Assembly (NCBI GenBank): GCA_964586675.1
Contig: CAZPHQ010000001.1
Coordinates: 62,001-126,000, forward strand
Reading direction: 5' to 3'
From: JADLGH01 sp964586675
Lineage (GTDB): Bacteria; Desulfobacterota_D; UBA1144; Nemesobacterales; UBA2774
DNA: 64,000 nt
The position numbers were made by a program, and so were the translations under genes. Numbering within the stretch: position 1 is the first letter of the stretch; the number at the start of each line of letters is the position of its first letter. Below the pieces are notes generated by a model. The model was given only the letters and a program-made list of their open reading frames with translations, ran no database searches and had not been told where the DNA came from. Shown in pieces: positions 52,953 to 61,999 of this stretch.

Positions 52953-54376
52953 AGGTAGTAGACCAGAGAAATCTCCCCGAGGAACGCCCGTCGTCCATGG
53001 ACGAGACGGGAAAGAGGGTCTTCATATTCCCTGCCCAGGTAACGGGATTCTGGAGGCGGTGGAGGACAGTATCGGAAATCTTCCTCGTTATATTTTTCCT
53101 CGTCCTCCCCTGGGTTAAAGTTGGCGGCCACCAGGCGCTCCTCCTGGACATAGCCGAAAGGAGGTTCTCCGTATTCGGCCTCACCTTCTGGGCCCACGAC
53201 GCCCCGCTCATATTCTTCATACTCGCGTTCCTCACAATCGGCCTCGCTTTCATCACAGCCGTCTGGGGGAGGGTTTGGTGCGGCTGGGCATGCCCGCAAA
53301 CGGTATTCATCGACGGCGTATTCAGGCGGCTCGAATACCTTATAGTCGGGAGCCACATACAGCAGCGGAACCTCGCCAAAGCCCCGTGGGACGTAAAAAA
53401 GTTCCTCAGGCTCGGGCTCCTCTGGACGTTATTTCTCATTGCGAGCCTGATAATAGCGCACAGCTTTCTCGCCTATTTCGTAGGCGCCGAAAAGCTTGTC
53501 GAGATGACCCGGCACAATCCCGAGGAGAACTGGACGATCTTCGTCGTCATGGCATTTATAACCGCCGTGATCCTCTTCGACTTCGGGTGGTTCAGGGAGC
53601 AGTTCTGCATCATCATGTGCCCCTACGGCAAGTTCCAGTCGGTCCTCATGGACGACGACTCCATCACCGTTTCCTACGACACCGTTCGCGGCGAGCCCCG
53701 AAAGGGCATCGTAAAGCCCGGAGAGAGGGAGGGCGACTGCATCAACTGCTACAAGTGCGTAGCGGTGTGCCCGACGGGTATCGACATAAGGAACGGCCTC
53801 CAGCTCGAATGCATAGGATGCACAGCCTGTATCGACGCCTGCGACGAGGTGATGGACAAGATAGAAAAACCCCGGTGGCTCATAAGATACGCGACGGGCA
53901 ACGCGCTCAAGGGCCTTACGACTCGCCTCTTCAGGCCGCGCGTCGCCATCTATTCCGTCCTTCTCGTAGCCGTCGTCGGAGCGCTCGTATTCTCCGTTTC
54001 CAGGCGGCAGGACCTGACAGTAACGGTTCTCAGGGGGAAGGACACCCCTTTTCAGGTAATACAGAATCCCGACGGCTCCGAGCAGGTTATAAATCATTTC
54101 AAGATGAGCATAAAGAACCAGACCTTCGGCGACATCTCGGTAAAGGTTGCGCTTCCCGAAGAGCTGACCGAAAGCGGAGTCGAGATAGTCACGCAGAGCG
54201 ACACGCTCGACATCGGCCCCGGAAAAAATCTGACCGTCCACTTCTTCGTGAAGTTCCCCCGAAGCTTCACAGCCAAAGGCGGAGAGGGAGCCGCGCGGCT
54301 CGACTTCATTGACCCTGAAAGCGGCGGAATAAAAACGACGGAGGACGTCCAGCTTGTCGGACCCGGCGCAATTTAA
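52949..54376 (+). CDS. ccoG: cbb3 assembly ferredoxin-like protein CcoG (RdxA/FixG)
   Basis: A 475-residue membrane iron-sulfur protein that reduces copper for oxidase assembly. Five spans; CGWACPQTVF and EQFCIIMCPYGKFQS early, then two [4Fe-4S] motifs CINCYKCVAVCPTG and CIGCTACIDACDEV; a C-terminal periplasmic Ig-like domain. Overlaps ccoP by 4 bp and extends 23 bp into the next gene. Confidence 0.94.
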   Translation: MKVVDQRNLPEERPSSMDETGKRVFIFPAQVTGFWRRWRTVSEIFLVIFFLVLPWVKVGGHQALLLDIAERRFSVFGLTFWAHDAPLIFFILAFLTIGLAFITAVWGRVWCGWACPQTVFIDGVFRRLEYLIVGSHIQQRNLAKAPWDVKKFLRLGLLWTLFLIASLIIAHSFLAYFVGAEKLVEMTRHNPEENWTIFVVMAFITAVILFDFGWFREQFCIIMCPYGKFQSVLMDDDSITVSYDTVRGEPRKGIVKPGEREGDCINCYKCVAVCPTGIDIRNGLQLECIGCTACIDACDEVMDKIEKPRWLIRYATGNALKGLTTRLFRPRVAIYSVLLVAVVGALVFSVSRRQDLTVTVLRGKDTPFQVIQNPDGSEQVINHFKMSIKNQTFGDISVKVALPEELTESGVEIVTQSDTLDIGPGKNLTVHFFVKFPRSFTAKGGEGAARLDFIDPESGGIKTTEDVQLVGPGAI

Positions 54377-55109
54377 CGAGCTCATAGCGAGGTGGTCATT
54401 CGTATCCGTGCCGCTCGGGGTCTTCATCGCGAGCCTCCTGGGCTCGACGCACTGCGCCTCGATGTGCGGCCCCGTCGCCGCAATGGTACACGGCAGGAAC
54501 GGATACCTGCCGCTGTACCACACAGGCCGGCTCGTGAGTTATCTCAGCCTCGGCGCGCTGGCCGGGCTTTTGGGGGAAACGTTCCTGTCACGGAGCCTCC
54601 CAGTCGTTTCGACAGTATCTCTCGCCGCCGTCTCACTCTTCCTCGTATACACGGGCTTGAGGCTCATCCGGGGAAAATCGCTCGACGTCCTGCCCGGAAG
54701 GCTCGTCTCTTCCGTCCTCAGGTATCCGGCGAGGTGGTCTCTCACGCGGAGAAAACCCGTCGCTTCTTTGACAATGGGAATCGTAAACGGCTTCGTGCCG
54801 TGCGGCTGGGTCTATATATTCGTCATCGGGGCGGCCGCCGCGAAAAGCCCGTTTTATGGAGCGGCGCTCCTGTTCGTATTCTGGCTCGGAACCCTGCCCG
54901 CGCTGACAGCCATCTCCTACGCATACAAAAAAGGTGTGAGTATGGTTCCGGTGAAAGCAGGGGTCATTGCAGGTGTGATACTGATAGCGGCGGGTCTATT
55001 TAACTTCGCCGCCCACATCGTGCCCTCGGAAGGCGGGCGACACGCGCACAGCCATGGTCAAAGCCAGAGCCGAACGCCCGAAGTGAAGGAGCACGTACAC
55101 CATCACTAA
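54354..55109 (+). CDS. DsbD_2/SafE-like membrane protein of the cco operon
   Basis: A 251-residue protein with six to seven spans. Near the start HCASMCGPVAAMVHGR is the Cys motif of the DsbD_2/SafE-like group common in cbb3 operons, taken there to handle copper or electrons. The tail is His-rich (HAHSHGQ, HVHHH), a metal-binding feature. TTG 54354 is the start (GAGGA 8 nt before), inside the end of ccoG. Last gene of the operon. Confidence 0.85.
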   Translation: MSDPAQFNELIARWSFVSVPLGVFIASLLGSTHCASMCGPVAAMVHGRNGYLPLYHTGRLVSYLSLGALAGLLGETFLSRSLPVVSTVSLAAVSLFLVYTGLRLIRGKSLDVLPGRLVSSVLRYPARWSLTRRKPVASLTMGIVNGFVPCGWVYIFVIGAAAAKSPFYGAALLFVFWLGTLPALTAISYAYKKGVSMVPVKAGVIAGVILIAAGLFNFAAHIVPSEGGRHAHSHGQSQSRTPEVKEHVHHH

Positions 55110-55137
55110 AAATCCACGGACGATGCGCCGCCGATAA

Positions 55138-56493
55138 TCATTCCAGCGCGAACAGCTTCAGCTTCCTGTAAAGCGTATCCCGCGAGATACCCAGCATGTC
55201 GGCGGCCTTGGACTTGTTCCCGCCCGATTCCCGGAGCGCCTGCTCCAGTGCGAACTTCTCCAGCTTGTCGAGCGAGAGCAGCTGATGGTCCGACGTGCGC
55301 GCCTGGCTCCAGAGAAGGTGATTCTTGAGGTCCTTTTCCGTTATCAGCGTCTTGCCGGGCGGGATTACGGCCACGATGCTCTCTATCAGGTTTTCGAGCT
55401 CCCTGATGTTGCCCGGAAAATCGTAGGAATAAAGGGCCGAATGCGCATCCTCCGAAAACCCGCCGACTCCCTTCCCGTACTTCTTGTTGAACCTCTTGAG
55501 AAAATGATCGAGAAGAAGGGGAATGTCCGTTCTCCTCTCCCTCAGGGGCGGAAGCTCGATAACGATAACCGCGAGCCTGAAAAAAAGGTCTTCCCGGAGA
55601 TACTTCGTCTTGAGGTCTTCTATAGAGTGATTGCTTGCCGCAATAACCCTCACATCGAGCGGTATCTCGTTCGTATAGCCGAGGGGCCTCACCTTATACT
55701 CTTCGAGCACCCTCAGCATTCTCACCTGGAGGTCCTTCGGCATCTCGCCTATCTCGTCGAGGAATATCGTCCCCTTGTCCGCCGCCAGGAAAAGCCCCTC
55801 GTGGTCCCTGACCGCCCCCGTGAAGGCCCCTTTCCTGTATCCGAATAGCTCGGATTCGAGAAGCTCCTTCGGTATAGCGCCGCAGTTGACGGCGATAAAC
55901 GGCCTCTCCGCCCTTTCGCTCTTAATGTGAATGGCCTTCGCCATGAGCTCCTTTCCGGTTCCGGTCTCGCCGACGACAAACACCGGCGCGTTACTCCCCG
56001 CCGCGGCCGAGGCCTTCTCGAAAACGAGCCTCATGGCCTTCGAGCTGCTGACAATATTATCGAAGCCGTACTTGTCCGACAGGAGCTCTTTCAGGTTATC
56101 CACCCTGTCTTCGAGCTCGCGCGTTTTTCTTATAACGTCTATCTTGTTTAAAAGAACGTCCTTGTCGAAGGGCTTAGTCACAAAGTCCTTCGCCCCGAGC
56201 TTTATCGCCTCGACGACGTTTTGCACAGTCCCCTGGCCCGTCACCATTATCACCGGGAGCTCCGGCATGAGGTCTCTCAGCTTTTCGAGGAGCGTATAGC
56301 CGTCCATGAGCGGCATCACGAGGTCCACGAGGGCGAGGTCTATATCCTGCGCCTCCCGCGCCCTTTCGAGCGCCTCCTTCCCGGAATAAGACGGCACGAC
56401 AGCATAGCCGTTCCGTTCGAGAAGCTCCCTCAATATGCCGACGAACTCCGCGTCGTCATCGACGAGCAGCACCTTGAATCTCCGTTTATCCAC
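55138..56493 (-). CDS. Sigma-54-dependent response regulator (NtrC family)
   Basis: A 451-residue activator: receiver domain (D57 in LALVDLVMPLMDG), AAA+ core with Walker A GETGTGKE (175-182) and GAFTGA (222-227), the loop that touches sigma-54, and a Fis-type helix-turn-helix (GNKSKAADMLGISRDTLYRK). GTG start overlaps the kinase stop by one base. It ends 28 bp from the end of the cco operon, which is transcribed toward it and starts at a sigma-54 promoter, so that operon is its most likely target. Confidence 0.95.
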   Translation of the reverse strand: MDKRRFKVLLVDDDAEFVGILRELLERNGYAVVPSYSGKEALERAREAQDIDLALVDLVMPLMDGYTLLEKLRDLMPELPVIMVTGQGTVQNVVEAIKLGAKDFVTKPFDKDVLLNKIDVIRKTRELEDRVDNLKELLSDKYGFDNIVSSSKAMRLVFEKASAAAGSNAPVFVVGETGTGKELMAKAIHIKSERAERPFIAVNCGAIPKELLESELFGYRKGAFTGAVRDHEGLFLAADKGTIFLDEIGEMPKDLQVRMLRVLEEYKVRPLGYTNEIPLDVRVIAASNHSIEDLKTKYLREDLFFRLAVIVIELPPLRERRTDIPLLLDHFLKRFNKKYGKGVGGFSEDAHSALYSYDFPGNIRELENLIESIVAVIPPGKTLITEKDLKNHLLWSQARTSDHQLLSLDKLEKFALEQALRESGGNKSKAADMLGISRDTLYRKLKLFALE

Positions 56494-58034
56494 TATTCCC
56501 CCTTCCCTGCGTACACAGGCAGTTTTATAGATAAAGTCGTCCCCTTCCCTTCCTTGCTGCTGATAGTGGCGTCTCCCCCGTGATCCGCTATAACGCGCTT
56601 CGCGACCGAAAGGCCGAGCCCGGTCCCGACGCCCGTCGGCTTGGTGGTGAAGAACGGATCGAAAACAAAGGGTATGACCTCCCTCGGTATTCCCGTGCCG
56701 GTGTCGGCTATCCGCACCACGGCGAACCCCGGAACATCCCCGCCCTTGGCCGTGATTGTAAGCTTCCCCCCTTCGGGCATCGCGTCGACAGCGTTCATAA
56801 CGGCGTCGCTGAAAACGAGGTGAAGGAGGTTCGGGTCCGAAAGGATGACGAGATCCGGGTCCATATCAGTTTCCGCGGCTATCCCCTGCTTCCGTAAGAG
56901 TGGGCGCATCATTTCGAGCGATTCGGAGAGTATCTCGGAGAGGTTTTCCGGCGCTTTCTCGCTCCGGGGATTGCTCACAAACCTGAGGAGCCTCTGTATG
57001 ACCTTCTGCCCGTAGAGTATCTGCCTTTCTATAGAATCGAGCTTCTCGCCCATATCCCCATATTCCGGAACGGCTTCGACGTCGTCCTTGAGCATCTGCA
57101 CACGGAGCAGCATCGACGCTAGCGGCGTGCCCATGTGATGGGCGAATCCCTCGGCCATCCTCCCGACGATCTGCGCCTTTTCGAGCTCGACTATCTTGTT
57201 CCTCATCGCGATCCTGGCCGATATGTCGCGAACGGTCTCGATGAACCTCCCGCCGCCCTGCTCCATGTATACGAGGCTGATGCTGACGGGAACCCGTCCG
57301 CCGTCCCTGCTCATCATCTCCGTTTCCTGGTCCAATACCGACGCACCTTCTTTAACGCGCTGGAGGAGTATATTAAAACCCTGCCTCCTCTCGGGCGTTA
57401 TGATTTCCCAGATTTCGTTTATCTGCCCGCCTTCTCCCGAAAAGAGTTCGAGCCCCGCCCTGTTTATGGTTTCCACCTTTCCGGACGAATCGAACACGAG
57501 CACCGCGTCGGAAGTATTGTCCAGAACGCGCCTGAACTTCTCGTCCCCCTCCCTGACGAGCCTTTCGGCCAGTCTCCTTTCGGTTATATCCACGATCGTG
57601 CTCAGAACCACCACCCCCGTTTTCGTCTGCACGGGATTGAGCCCTATCTCGACAGCAAACTCCGTGCCGTCCTTTCTGAGAGCGTTTAGCTCTCTCCCCT
57701 TACCCATCGGACGCGCGCTCGGAGAGGCGAGGTACGAATACCTGAATTCCGTGTGCATGGTCCTGAAGCGCTCGGGAACGAGCGCTTCGATGGTTTTGCC
57801 CACCAGCTCGCCCGGCTCGTACCCGAACATCCTGTTCACGAGCGAGTTCACGAAGAGTATGTGTCCCCTGTGGTCCGTCATCACGATTCCGCTCGGAACG
57901 GATTCCACGATCAGGCTGTAATTCCTTTCGAGGAACTCCCCTTCGGGCTCCGACTCCCTGTCCGGGGACCGTACAATTCCGCTGTCCCGGTTCTCGGGAG
58001 CAGTCTCCGTTTTCTTATCCGTTTCTTCCATCAT
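56493..58034 (-). CDS. PAS-domain sensor histidine kinase
   Basis: Cytoplasmic kinase of about 513 residues without membrane spans. Two PAS domains (about 42-158 and 168-280 counted from the GTG at 58046), then the H box FAHHMGTPLAS, N box DAVMNAVDAMPEGG, G1 IADTGTGIPREV and G2 GVGTGLGLSVAKRV. It should phosphorylate the adjacent NtrC-type regulator. PAS domains often sense oxygen, redox state or a haem/flavin cofactor, which would suit control of an oxidase operon; no cofactor-binding His is obvious. Start uncertain: ATG 58034, ATG 58031 or GTG 58046. Confidence 0.9.
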   Translation of the reverse strand: MMEETDKKTETAPENRDSGIVRSPDRESEPEGEFLERNYSLIVESVPSGIVMTDHRGHILFVNSLVNRMFGYEPGELVGKTIEALVPERFRTMHTEFRYSYLASPSARPMGKGRELNALRKDGTEFAVEIGLNPVQTKTGVVVLSTIVDITERRLAERLVREGDEKFRRVLDNTSDAVLVFDSSGKVETINRAGLELFSGEGGQINEIWEIITPERRQGFNILLQRVKEGASVLDQETEMMSRDGGRVPVSISLVYMEQGGGRFIETVRDISARIAMRNKIVELEKAQIVGRMAEGFAHHMGTPLASMLLRVQMLKDDVEAVPEYGDMGEKLDSIERQILYGQKVIQRLLRFVSNPRSEKAPENLSEILSESLEMMRPLLRKQGIAAETDMDPDLVILSDPNLLHLVFSDAVMNAVDAMPEGGKLTITAKGGDVPGFAVVRIADTGTGIPREVIPFVFDPFFTTKPTGVGTGLGLSVAKRVIADHGGDATISSKEGKGTTLSIKLPVYAGKGE

Positions 58035-58137
58035 CCGAACGTTCACGAGCCCCTAGGCCTGGCTTTATACGACTGATTTTAGAGAATAGCACCGCGCCGC
58101 GCCGCTTACAAACGCCCCGGCCGCGCCGGGTGGATGG

Positions 58138-58177
58138 GGTCGGATATATCCGGGGGCGTGCGGTCGGATATATCCGG
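58138..58177. repeat. Palindromic 16-bp unit repeated with 24-bp period
   Basis: GGTCGGATATATCCGG occurs at 58138-58153 and 58162-58177; its core CGGATATATCCG is a perfect 12-bp palindrome. Located just before the kinase gene and just after the GNAT stop, so it could be an operator pair for the two-component unit or a small repeat. Confidence 0.7.
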
Positions 58178-58183
58178 AGGCGG

Positions 58184-58756
58184 TCAGATGTATGAATAGA
58201 ATTCGAATCTCCTCTCCCAGGTCTGAAGGTCGTAGGACGCGACGACGAGGTCCTTCTTGTCACTCGTGTCCTCGTCGACAACGTAATAATTCAGGATCGA
58301 TTCCGGCTCGAAGCCGTAATGATTGAGGATCTTTATAAAACTCAGGTTGTCGTGAAGGTATCTCACTATTATCTTGTGAAAGCGCTTCTTCATCCCTTCG
58401 AAAAGAAGGAGGTTGAACATGAGGGAGCCGAGCCCGTTCCCCCGGCATCCGGGGTCCACTACGAGCTTCACTTCCGCCGCGTGTGGCCAGAAAAGCCCCT
58501 CCGTGTTGAGGGTGCCCTTGGCGACGATCTCGCCGTCGCTGATCGCGACGATGTCCTCTACTTTCCTGTAGCTCGGGCTCAGGAACCAGCTTTCGAGGGG
58601 CTCCCGCCCGGCGACGTCGTCTTTATATATGAGGAGATCGCCCTTGGGTATTTTCGAAAAAAATCTCCTCACGGCGCCCGCGTCTTCTTCGCGGAGCCGC
58701 CTCACGACGACAGTCGTCTTGTCCCTGAGCACAAGTTCCTTCGGATATCCTTTCAT
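58184..58756 (-). CDS. GNAT-family N-acetyltransferase
   Basis: A 190-residue acetyltransferase: RDKTTVVVRRLREEDAGAVR at the start, then VKLVVDPGCRGNGLGSLMFN as the acetyl-CoA motif (R/G-x-G-x-G/L) and IKILNHYGFEPESILNYYV. Substrate unknown. It lies upstream of the histidine kinase on the same strand with the palindromic repeat between. Confidence 0.85.
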   Translation of the reverse strand: MKGYPKELVLRDKTTVVVRRLREEDAGAVRRFFSKIPKGDLLIYKDDVAGREPLESWFLSPSYRKVEDIVAISDGEIVAKGTLNTEGLFWPHAAEVKLVVDPGCRGNGLGSLMFNLLLFEGMKKRFHKIIVRYLHDNLSFIKILNHYGFEPESILNYYVVDEDTSDKKDLVVASYDLQTWERRFEFYSYI

Positions 58757-59012
58757 ACTTCCGGATTATCCTAGCAAATGCCGTACCATCTGTGTGCCGC
58801 CGCAATAATATTAAGTAATTATTGGTTATTTCAGTGACTCCATAACCATTTTTACAGATGATTCCTGAGGGAAACGTGCGGTTAGCGACAGTAACCGACC
58901 GGCGCCGGACGGCGAATATGGCGGCAAGACCCGCACGGGCAGCGCTCTAACCCCGTAGGCCCGGTGTCTTAAAATAAGACACATGACAGAATTGTGAATA
59001 TTAAGCTCGGGG

Positions 59013-60419
59013 TTATTTCTGGGGACCGGCGTCTTCACCGGAATTTTTTGCCCGCTCGTGGCTCTTCAGATATTCGATGACCTCTACGCTGTTCTCGCCG
59101 GCCCATTCCCAGTCGAAGATTTCTACCTCGTTCAGGCTCGTCAGCTCGTTGCCGAAAAGAAACACGGTGCGGTAGCCGTCGGTCCACCATGGCTGCTTCA
59201 TGAAATTCCAGTGAGGGTCCTCGGGCGCCGACGGTCTTATGCCCTTGACGTATCCGAACTTTTTCACGCCGCCCGACAGGAGAAGGTCCTGCTCGAGGTA
59301 AGTCCTCGCCTCGTCGAGGTCAGGGTCTATGGCGTGAGCCGAAAGCCACGGGGTCCTGAACGTCATGTAAGAGCCGACGTCCCTGCTCACGGAGCCGACC
59401 CACACGTCGAGCCCCTTGTATCTGACAGGCATCAGCCAGAGGCGGAGGTGGTTCCTTTCGTGTATGCTCGACCTCGCTTTCTGGAGGCCGACGTCCTGCG
59501 CGCGCTTGAAGACGAAGACGCTGCTCATGGGAGAAGTCCTGTACCTCTTTCCGCTGAAATACGCCTTGAACGCCCTCCAGCCCGAGCCGGCCGTTATCGG
59601 CTCGGTAACGTCCCAGCCGCGCCTCATGAACGATGCGACTATATCGTTCGTCTCGCCGACGACAAAGAAGTTAAGCGCATCGTTCTCGCCAGTTCCGTCT
59701 TTCCTCGTGGCGCAGCAGGGAAAGCTTTCGAGCGCATGGCGAAGCTCTTCCTCCGTATCGTAATCGACGTACTCGTTCTCCTTGTAGAGGGTGTCCCAGT
59801 CGATCCGCTGATAATCGAGCTTTATGCCGGGGATTTCGAAATAAAACATGAAATTATGCTGCTGGTCCTCACTGTAGACGCTGACGTTCAGGTATTTCAG
59901 ACCCGGGTCCCACTCGGCGTAGAAAAATCCGGAGACCTCACCGCCGGGCGGAATGTCCCTGCTCGAGCTCTGTTCGTTGAAATAATCCGTTATCTCCTCG
60001 TTGGCCGGGTTCGCGAAGCCGTGGTTCGTATAGGCCGCCTCGTTGGGCGAGAAATATTCGGGGTCCATCGCCACGTAAACCAGGGAAGCCGGCTTGGCAG
60101 TATCGTTCCTCACCTCGAGCCATACAGGCTGAATACCCTCTCTCCCGAGATTGAAGCCGAATATCTGCTCGCTCTCCTCGTCGCTCAGCACGACAGCCCT
60201 GACTGTGATGCCGTCTTCGGACTGCGTCTCGCTCCTCGTCATGAACGGCACTTCCTTAACGGGGTCCTTCACCGGCGAATATACCCTGCATCCCCTGGCC
60301 AGAGGCGCTCCGAAGGCGGACTCGTCCTCAGGCTGAGTGCCGCAGTAGGGCGAGCAGCCCAGGGTTATCGCGGGTATCGAAACCGCAAGAATGATCGACA
60401 GCAGCTTAATGACTTTCAT
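59013..60419 (-). CDS. LssY C-terminal-domain lipoprotein (second of pair)
   Basis: A 468-residue exported lipoprotein (lipobox-like ITLGC). A beta-rich N-terminal half is followed by the LssY-C domain: FPCCATRKDGTGENDALNFF, GRGWDVTEP-like RRGWDVTEP, ERNHLRLWLMPVRYKGLDVW, VGSVSRDVG and DPDLDEARTYLEQDLLLSG. LssY-C occurs in membrane phosphatase fusions and lone proteins and has no known activity. It is about 40 bp after a clear paralogue. ATG 60419 is chosen; an in-frame TTG at 60428 exists. Confidence 0.8.
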   Translation of the reverse strand: MKVIKLLSIILAVSIPAITLGCSPYCGTQPEDESAFGAPLARGCRVYSPVKDPVKEVPFMTRSETQSEDGITVRAVVLSDEESEQIFGFNLGREGIQPVWLEVRNDTAKPASLVYVAMDPEYFSPNEAAYTNHGFANPANEEITDYFNEQSSSRDIPPGGEVSGFFYAEWDPGLKYLNVSVYSEDQQHNFMFYFEIPGIKLDYQRIDWDTLYKENEYVDYDTEEELRHALESFPCCATRKDGTGENDALNFFVVGETNDIVASFMRRGWDVTEPITAGSGWRAFKAYFSGKRYRTSPMSSVFVFKRAQDVGLQKARSSIHERNHLRLWLMPVRYKGLDVWVGSVSRDVGSYMTFRTPWLSAHAIDPDLDEARTYLEQDLLLSGGVKKFGYVKGIRPSAPEDPHWNFMKQPWWTDGYRTVFLFGNELTSLNEVEIFDWEWAGENSVEVIEYLKSHERAKNSGEDAGPQK

Positions 60420-60459
60420 GACACGCAATCCATCCCGCCGGAGCTCACAGGTTCTCTCT

Positions 60460-61728
60460 TCAATACTCCACCTTCTCCCACTGCAGTATCTTGAGCTCGC
60501 TCAGCTGCACCTGTTCCTCCGTAAAGAAGAGCACCGCCCTCCTTCCATCAGACCACCACGGCAGACGCGAAAGATTATAGTGAGGATCGTTTTTCGTAGC
60601 CGGGGGAATACCGCCCGCCATCGCGAGCCCGGAAACGTTATTCGAAAGCACAAGGTCTTCGACTATGAAATCCCGCGTCTCGTCGATATTGGGATCTATT
60701 TCCTGCGCGACGAACCAGTACTTCCTCACCCTCATGTCAGAGCCTATGTCACGGCTGACGGCGCCAGCCCAAACGGTCATCCCCTGATACCTGATCGGCG
60801 TGAGCCAGAGCCTGAGCGTATTACGCTGGCGGAAAGTCGCGCCGGTCTGCTGCCTCGCTTTCTGAAGGCTGACGTCCTGCCTCCGTCCGTAGTTATAGAG
60901 GCTCGACATCGGAAAAGTCCTGTACTGTGCGGTTGAGAACATCTCTTTAAGGTTCACGTTGAATTTCTTGGTCTCGATTTCGGTGACGTTCCACCTTCGT
61001 TTAATGACCGCGGCGGATATATCGCTCGGCTTCCCGATTAAAATAATGTTGATTGGGTCTCCGTGCCCCGTGCCGTCATCCGCCGTGGTGCAGCACGGAA
61101 GCGCGGTGAGCTCCTTCCGGAGCTCCTCCTCGGAGTCGATATTGATTATCTCCTCGCTCGTGTAGAGCGTCGAGAAATCCACATGCTCGTCGTCGGGCGT
61201 TACCCCAGGAACCTCGAAATAGAAAAAGAAATTCTGTGTGCTCTCGATCTCGAAGAGCGTAACATTGACGAATTTCAGGCCCGGGTCGAGGTTCGTGTAA
61301 ACGAAGCCCTTCCGCCTGTAGCCCGGCAGAATGAACTCGAGCTCTATCGAGTTCTCGTCGAAAACCGCGTCCATCCTCTTGTTCACCGATTTGTTGAACC
61401 TGAAATGATTCATCCAGGAAACCTCGTTCGGTGAAAAATAACCCGGGTCGAGCGCAACCGGCATGAACATGTAAGGCACGTCGGAATTGTTTTCTATATC
61501 GATCCAGACAGGCTGCACTCCAACGGCTTCGAGGTCTACCCCGAATATCTCCTCGCCTTCGTCCCAGCTCAAGACGGCCGTGGTTACCGTCACTCCGTCC
61601 CTGCTCTGTGTCTGCGCTCTTTCGAGGAATTTAGATTCCTCGAGCGGCTTCGGGTCGTACGACGCGGCGCAGCCCGAAAGAACGAGAATAACGACGAATA
61701 TAGAGGCAAGGCTGAAAGTACTCAGCAT
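60460..61728 (-). CDS. LssY C-terminal-domain lipoprotein (first of pair)
   Basis: A 422-residue lipoprotein (lipobox VLSGC). Same order of parts as its neighbour: the opening TQSRDGVTVTTAVLSWDEGE, GYFSPNEVSWMNHF in the N-terminal half, then LPCCTTADDGTGHGDPINII, QRNTLRLWLTPIRYQGMTVW, AGAVSRDIGSD and DPNIDETRDFIVEDLVLS. A tandem duplication with marked divergence. ATG 61728 opens the signal peptide; GTG 61743 is possible. Confidence 0.8.
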   Translation of the reverse strand: MLSTFSLASIFVVILVLSGCAASYDPKPLEESKFLERAQTQSRDGVTVTTAVLSWDEGEEIFGVDLEAVGVQPVWIDIENNSDVPYMFMPVALDPGYFSPNEVSWMNHFRFNKSVNKRMDAVFDENSIELEFILPGYRRKGFVYTNLDPGLKFVNVTLFEIESTQNFFFYFEVPGVTPDDEHVDFSTLYTSEEIINIDSEEELRKELTALPCCTTADDGTGHGDPINIILIGKPSDISAAVIKRRWNVTEIETKKFNVNLKEMFSTAQYRTFPMSSLYNYGRRQDVSLQKARQQTGATFRQRNTLRLWLTPIRYQGMTVWAGAVSRDIGSDMRVRKYWFVAQEIDPNIDETRDFIVEDLVLSNNVSGLAMAGGIPPATKNDPHYNLSRLPWWSDGRRAVLFFTEEQVQLSELKILQWEKVEY

Positions 61729-61999
61729 GATCGAAATTTCCACAGCGGCAAGCGAAAGCCGACTCGCCCCGATGCGGACACAACTGCGAGACTGGGGGAG
61801 AGTTTTTTTACGGAATCCCGCTGTGCTTATTTGCCGGTAATTCTATTACTTTAAGGAAAATTATTCAATACAGCTCAGACACGAAGGCTCCCAAACTGCT
61901 TCTCGCCGTCCGATTTTGGAGTATCGCGAAAAGCCTCCAGGCCCGGTGAATGCGTCATTTTCGACGCGGCGGGCGATCGGAAGTTACTCCGGTAAGCTT

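Noticed and set aside
58138..58177. CRISPR-like repeat-spacer arrangement
   Set aside because: Only two 16-bp units with an 8-bp gap and no cas genes.
59058..60494. Very long open frame opposite the LssY-C lipoprotein
   Set aside because: Mirror frame of a GC-rich gene; the other strand has signal peptide and domain motifs.
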